From: Candidatus Bathyarchaeota archaeon
GTDB lineage: Archaea; Thermoproteota; Bathyarchaeia; Bathyarchaeales; Bathyarchaeaceae
Assembly: GCA_003662715.1 (NCBI GenBank)
Contig: QMYO01000051.1
Coordinates: forward strand, 1-8,670
Direction of reading: 5' to 3'
DNA: 8,670 nucleotides
This document shows positions 6,417 through 8,670 of the stretch, in pieces; position 1 is the stretch's first letter; every line of letters starts with the position of its first letter. The translations under genes and the position numbers were made by a program. The notes beneath the pieces are model-generated. The model was given only the letters and a program-made list of their open reading frames with translations, did no database searches and had not been told where the DNA came from.

Positions 6417-7100
6417 TTATTGTTTATAGCCACGTATACCGCTACTTTCAATGAAAAAGTAGCAGCTTACAGGTCGTTTGCGGTTTGGGTGTTTTTCAAG
6501 AATAGCTTTTATCACGTGAGGGCGACTGGTATGTTTTACGTTAAGCACGATGTCGGACCAGAATTTTAGCACTCTTGTTGCTACTGGTTCTTCGCTGATG
6601 TATGCCTCAGTGAAGATGCTTCTAACCTGGCTGATGATTAATGCTGCGATTTTGTGGGTTTTAGCTATCTGAGCAAGAGCAGCAACCTGCCTGTGCAGTT
6701 CTCGATTTAGCGTAAATGTTTTCTTCGAGTCTCCCAGTTCAACCCGGTATAGCGACGTAATGGTGTCGACAATCACTAGCCTAACTTTTTTGGTTATGTA
6801 TGTGTCAAGATGGTCTATTGCTAGAGTTTGTTCCTCAAAAGTTGTTGGCTTCACTAGGGTTATTAAGGGAGAAACTTTCTCTGAATCGTAATAGGCTATT
6901 TGTAAAAGTCGCCTCGTAGAGAATGTGCCATCCGAGTCTATAAAAATAGTTTTGTAGCCCATCCTAGCCGTATTTATGGCGCACTGAAGAGCCAGTGAAC
7001 TTTTTCCAGTTTCCGCTTCTCCATAGATTAGGGATAAGGCGTTGCTGGGAAAGCCTCCCTCTAACAGCTTGTCTAAAGAACTGCAACCAGTTGAAACCAT
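6417..7100 (-). CDS. radB: DNA repair and recombination protein RadB
   Basis: A 227-residue RecA-family ATPase core without the N-terminal helix-hairpin-helix domain of RadA, which is the hallmark of RadB, the archaeal recombinase paralogue thought to assist RadA. It begins STGCSSLDKLLEGG as in RadA/RadB. Walker A is GEAETGKSS (27-35, K33, S34), Walker B is LVIVDT (108-113, D112), and SQV (157-159) matches the end of the next core strand. Length is typical. The frame can also begin at a TTG at 7121, adding seven residues. I prefer the ATG at 7100 because it directly precedes the conserved VSTGCSSLD segment and an ACTTATATT element upstream would give a nearly leaderless transcript there. It is followed by carS on the same strand and faces a divergent nuclease-like/kinase pair. 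Confidence 0.93.
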   Translation of the reverse strand: MVSTGCSSLDKLLEGGFPSNALSLIYGEAETGKSSLALQCAINTARMGYKTIFIDSDGTFSTRRLLQIAYYDSEKVSPLITLVKPTTFEEQTLAIDHLDTYITKKVRLVIVDTITSLYRVELGDSKKTFTLNRELHRQVAALAQIAKTHKIAALIISQVRSIFTEAYISEEPVATRVLKFWSDIVLNVKHTSRPHVIKAILEKHPNRKRPVSCYFFIESSGIRGYKQ

Positions 7101-7121
7101 GTGCTGCAAGGGTTCCCACAA

Positions 7122-7170
7122 AAAGCGAATATAAGTCTAAAAGATAAATAACTTTAGCATAAGTCAAACG
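7122..7170. promoter_or_regulatory. Short bidirectional promoter region between radB and the RNase H-like gene
   Basis: The space between the two starts (7101-7185) is only 85 bases. AGATAAATAACTTTA around 7142-7156 reads as a TATA-like element toward the plus gene (start near 7173) and, in reverse complement (AAGTTATTTATCTTTT), toward radB. A second candidate for radB is ACTTATATT (complement of about 7127-7135). The divergent genes must share this region, so they may be co-regulated. Confidence 0.5.
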
Positions 7171-7185
7171 TGTAAAGGCGACTAT

Positions 7186-7818
7186 ATGAAAGCTAAAATA
7201 GCGTTGGCAACGGTTTCAGGGAAAGCCTACTATAAATTGGTGAATGCGCTTAAACAGAGAAAAGTGCCCTTTTTGAGCCTACTACCTAGCGACTCCATCC
7301 CACTAACCATAAAAGTCGTCATCACAACCGAGAAAGAACGCCGCTTAGTTAAGCATCCGAACGTTCTTGTTTTCAACGAAGAAACAGACGCCGCACCAAT
7401 TGTTAACGAAGCAATCAAAACTGTTCAAGGAAAAAAGAGCTATGAAAAAGTTGTTGTCGGAGTGGACCCGGGTGAAACCTTTGGTTTAGCAGTTTTAGGT
7501 GACGGAAACGTTTTGGAAACCCTTACCTGCTCAAGTTTAGAGGAAACCGTGAACACCATACTACGGATGTTGGAAAAGCCGCAGGCTGTAATCAGCATGG
7601 TGAGAATAGGAAACGGCGCTCCGCTTTACACTAAACAGCTACTAAATTTGCTGGATGAAAAATTGTCAGAGGAAATTACGATTGAAGTTGTTAGTGAAGA
7701 GGGAACAAGTCGTTTCGATAAAGAAACTGTTCATCGAAGAGATGTGAAAGACGTTATGTCCGCCATAAAAATAGCTGAGAGGAAGGGAGACGTTTTTCAC
7801 AGGAAGAAGAAACGATGA
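7186..7818 (+). CDS. Uncharacterised archaeal protein with a RNase H/RuvC-like C-terminal half
   Basis: A 210-residue protein. Residues 1-80 form an apparent alpha/beta domain of unknown function (KIALATVSG, then VVITTEKE). From 88 on, VVVGVDPGETFGLAVL (88-103) is a typical first strand-turn-strand of the RNase H/RuvC-like fold with catalytic-type D94. It is followed by a conserved-looking RIGNG (140-144), a strand ending VVSEEGTSR (168-176, E171 or E172), and a terminal helix HRRDVKDVMSAIKIA (183-197, D186 or D189). This order of acids is what RuvX/YqgF and RuvC-type proteins show, so a metal-dependent nuclease or a resolvase-like binding protein is possible. Activity is inferred, and loss of one catalytic acid cannot be excluded. 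The tail is basic (HRKKKR). It overlaps the Clp1-type kinase gene by ATGA and is divergent from radB, so a nucleic-acid role is likely. ATG at 7186 is the first start after the promoter. Confidence 0.82.
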   Translation: MKAKIALATVSGKAYYKLVNALKQRKVPFLSLLPSDSIPLTIKVVITTEKERRLVKHPNVLVFNEETDAAPIVNEAIKTVQGKKSYEKVVVGVDPGETFGLAVLGDGNVLETLTCSSLEETVNTILRMLEKPQAVISMVRIGNGAPLYTKQLLNLLDEKLSEEITIEVVSEEGTSRFDKETVHRRDVKDVMSAIKIAERKGDVFHRKKKR

Positions 7819-8670
7819 AACGTAACGTTGGAAAGGGCAAAACCTTACTAGTTGACGGACCAGCCTCTGTAACTCTTCTTTCAGGAGAAGTTGAAGTTTT
7901 GGGTGGAAGTCTTATGGTGGACGAGAAAGTTGTTATACGGAATGGGAAACGCTTATTCTTTGAGGTAAATGAAAACGCCGTGTTTGACTTAAAATTGGGT
8001 GAAAACGCTTCGGTTGACGAGGTTGATGGCACCACAATTCCTTCCTCTTGGAAAAACGCCTCAAAAGAAGCATTGTCGCATGGAAAGCCAGTGACAGTTA
8101 TGGTGATGGGAGGAGTTGACTCTGGTAAAACAAGCTTTTGCGCTTACCTAGCAAACAAAGCATTAAAAGAAAAACTGAAAGTAGCAGTTATTGACGGCGA
8201 TTTAGGACAATCAGACATTGGACCACCTTCAACAATAGGTTTCAGCCACATTACAGAGCCAATGAGAGACTTATTCGAAATGGAAGCGGAAAACGCATGC
8301 TTTATTGGAGTGACAACTCCCAGCCTAGCTGTGAACAAAGTTGTTGAAGAACTGGCAAGGTTAAAAAACAAGGTTTTAGGAACCAACGTGGAATTTTTGA
8401 TTGTTAACACAGACGGATGGGTGGAAGGCGAAGACGCCGTGAAGTATAAGGTTCAGCTAGCAGAGAAAGCGGCTCCTGACATACTCGTGGGAATACAGCG
8501 CACAGACGAGTTGACGCCCATACTAAATATGTTAAAGGAAAAAATGAGAATTATCCCCATAAACTCTCCATTGGCGACACGGAAGAGAAGCCGAGAGAAA
8601 CGAAAAATCCTGCGTGAATTGAGTTACAAAAAATATTTGAAAAACGCTAAGGTTCGGTTGTTTCAGCTAA
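7815..8670 (+). CDS. Clp1/Grc3-type polynucleotide 5'-hydroxyl kinase (C-terminus cut by window edge)
   Basis: From the ATG at 7815 I read 285 codons without a stop to the edge. The enzyme uses ATP to phosphorylate 5'-hydroxyl ends of RNA or DNA; eukaryotic relatives act in tRNA, rRNA and mRNA end processing, and archaeal ones are thought to act in RNA processing or repair. Residues 1-90 form the beta-rich N-terminal domain (DGPASVTLLSGEVEVLG). The P-loop is GGVDSGKTS (99-107, K105, T106). DGDLGQSDIGPP (127-138) carries D127, D129 and Q132 of the substrate-facing segment. NTDGWV (198-203) matches the conserved NT-GW stretch, and the arginine-rich lid follows (about 255-274: TRKRSREKR, LRELSYKKYL). 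Only the C-terminal domain is missing. It begins within the stop of the upstream RNase H-like gene (ATGA), so the two are co-translated. Confidence 0.93.
   Translation, partial: MKRNVGKGKTLLVDGPASVTLLSGEVEVLGGSLMVDEKVVIRNGKRLFFEVNENAVFDLKLGENASVDEVDGTTIPSSWKNASKEALSHGKPVTVMVMGGVDSGKTSFCAYLANKALKEKLKVAVIDGDLGQSDIGPPSTIGFSHITEPMRDLFEMEAENACFIGVTTPSLAVNKVVEELARLKNKVLGTNVEFLIVNTDGWVEGEDAVKYKVQLAEKAAPDILVGIQRTDELTPILNMLKEKMRIIPINSPLATRKRSREKRKILRELSYKKYLKNAKVRLFQL

Noticed and set aside
6155..6454. A 99-codon plus-strand frame antisense to carS
   Set aside because: It lies opposite the conserved part of carS and runs into radB; the translation has no coherent hydrophobic or domain pattern.
1..8670. 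Search for tRNA, rRNA, CRISPR arrays, insertion sequences and integrase attachment sites
   Set aside because: No cloverleaf-like intergenic stretch, no regularly spaced repeats, no transposase or integrase motif, and no abrupt change in gene style; the region reads as ordinary chromosome.

Overview
The window looks like chromosomal DNA of an archaeon, most likely from the TACK side of the tree, with Bathyarchaeia the best guess. It carries an archaeal membrane-lipid enzyme (CDP-archaeol synthase), the archaeal recombinase paralogue RadB, an archaeal-type STT3/AglB, a two-zinc-finger archaeal topoisomerase IA and an archaeal Clp1-type polynucleotide kinase. Genes are tightly packed, GTG and TTG starts are frequent, and the leaders hold archaeal TATA-like elements. 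The lineage is inferred from gene content only. There are no rRNA, tRNA, CRISPR or mobile-element signals.

Layout: (1) On the minus strand, the N-terminal 409 codons of the oligosaccharyltransferase AglB run off the left edge; upstream on the same strand is a 51-residue two-CxxC zinc-ribbon gene starting at TTG. (2) A divergent intergenic stretch leads to a plus-strand saccharopine-dehydrogenase-like oxidoreductase. (3) A plus-strand operon follows: topA, then a 70-residue CxxC/CxxH protein overlapping its end, then 2 bases later a three-helix membrane protein resembling the membrane part of Ost3/Ost6. (4) Convergent to this are carS and, upstream of it, radB, both minus. (5) Divergent from radB across a short AT-rich promoter region is a plus-strand pair: a protein with an RNase H/RuvC-like half, then a Clp1/Grc3-type kinase joined by an ATGA overlap and cut by the right edge.

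Two themes emerge. The first is N-glycosylation at the membrane: AglB and a candidate accessory OST subunit lie about 4 kb apart, with lipid synthesis (CarS) nearby. The second is nucleic-acid processing: topoisomerase, RadB, an uncharacterised RNase H-fold candidate and a 5'-hydroxyl polynucleotide kinase. The least explained items are the thioredoxin-less Ost3/6-like protein and the RNase H-like protein coupled to the kinase and divergent from radB.
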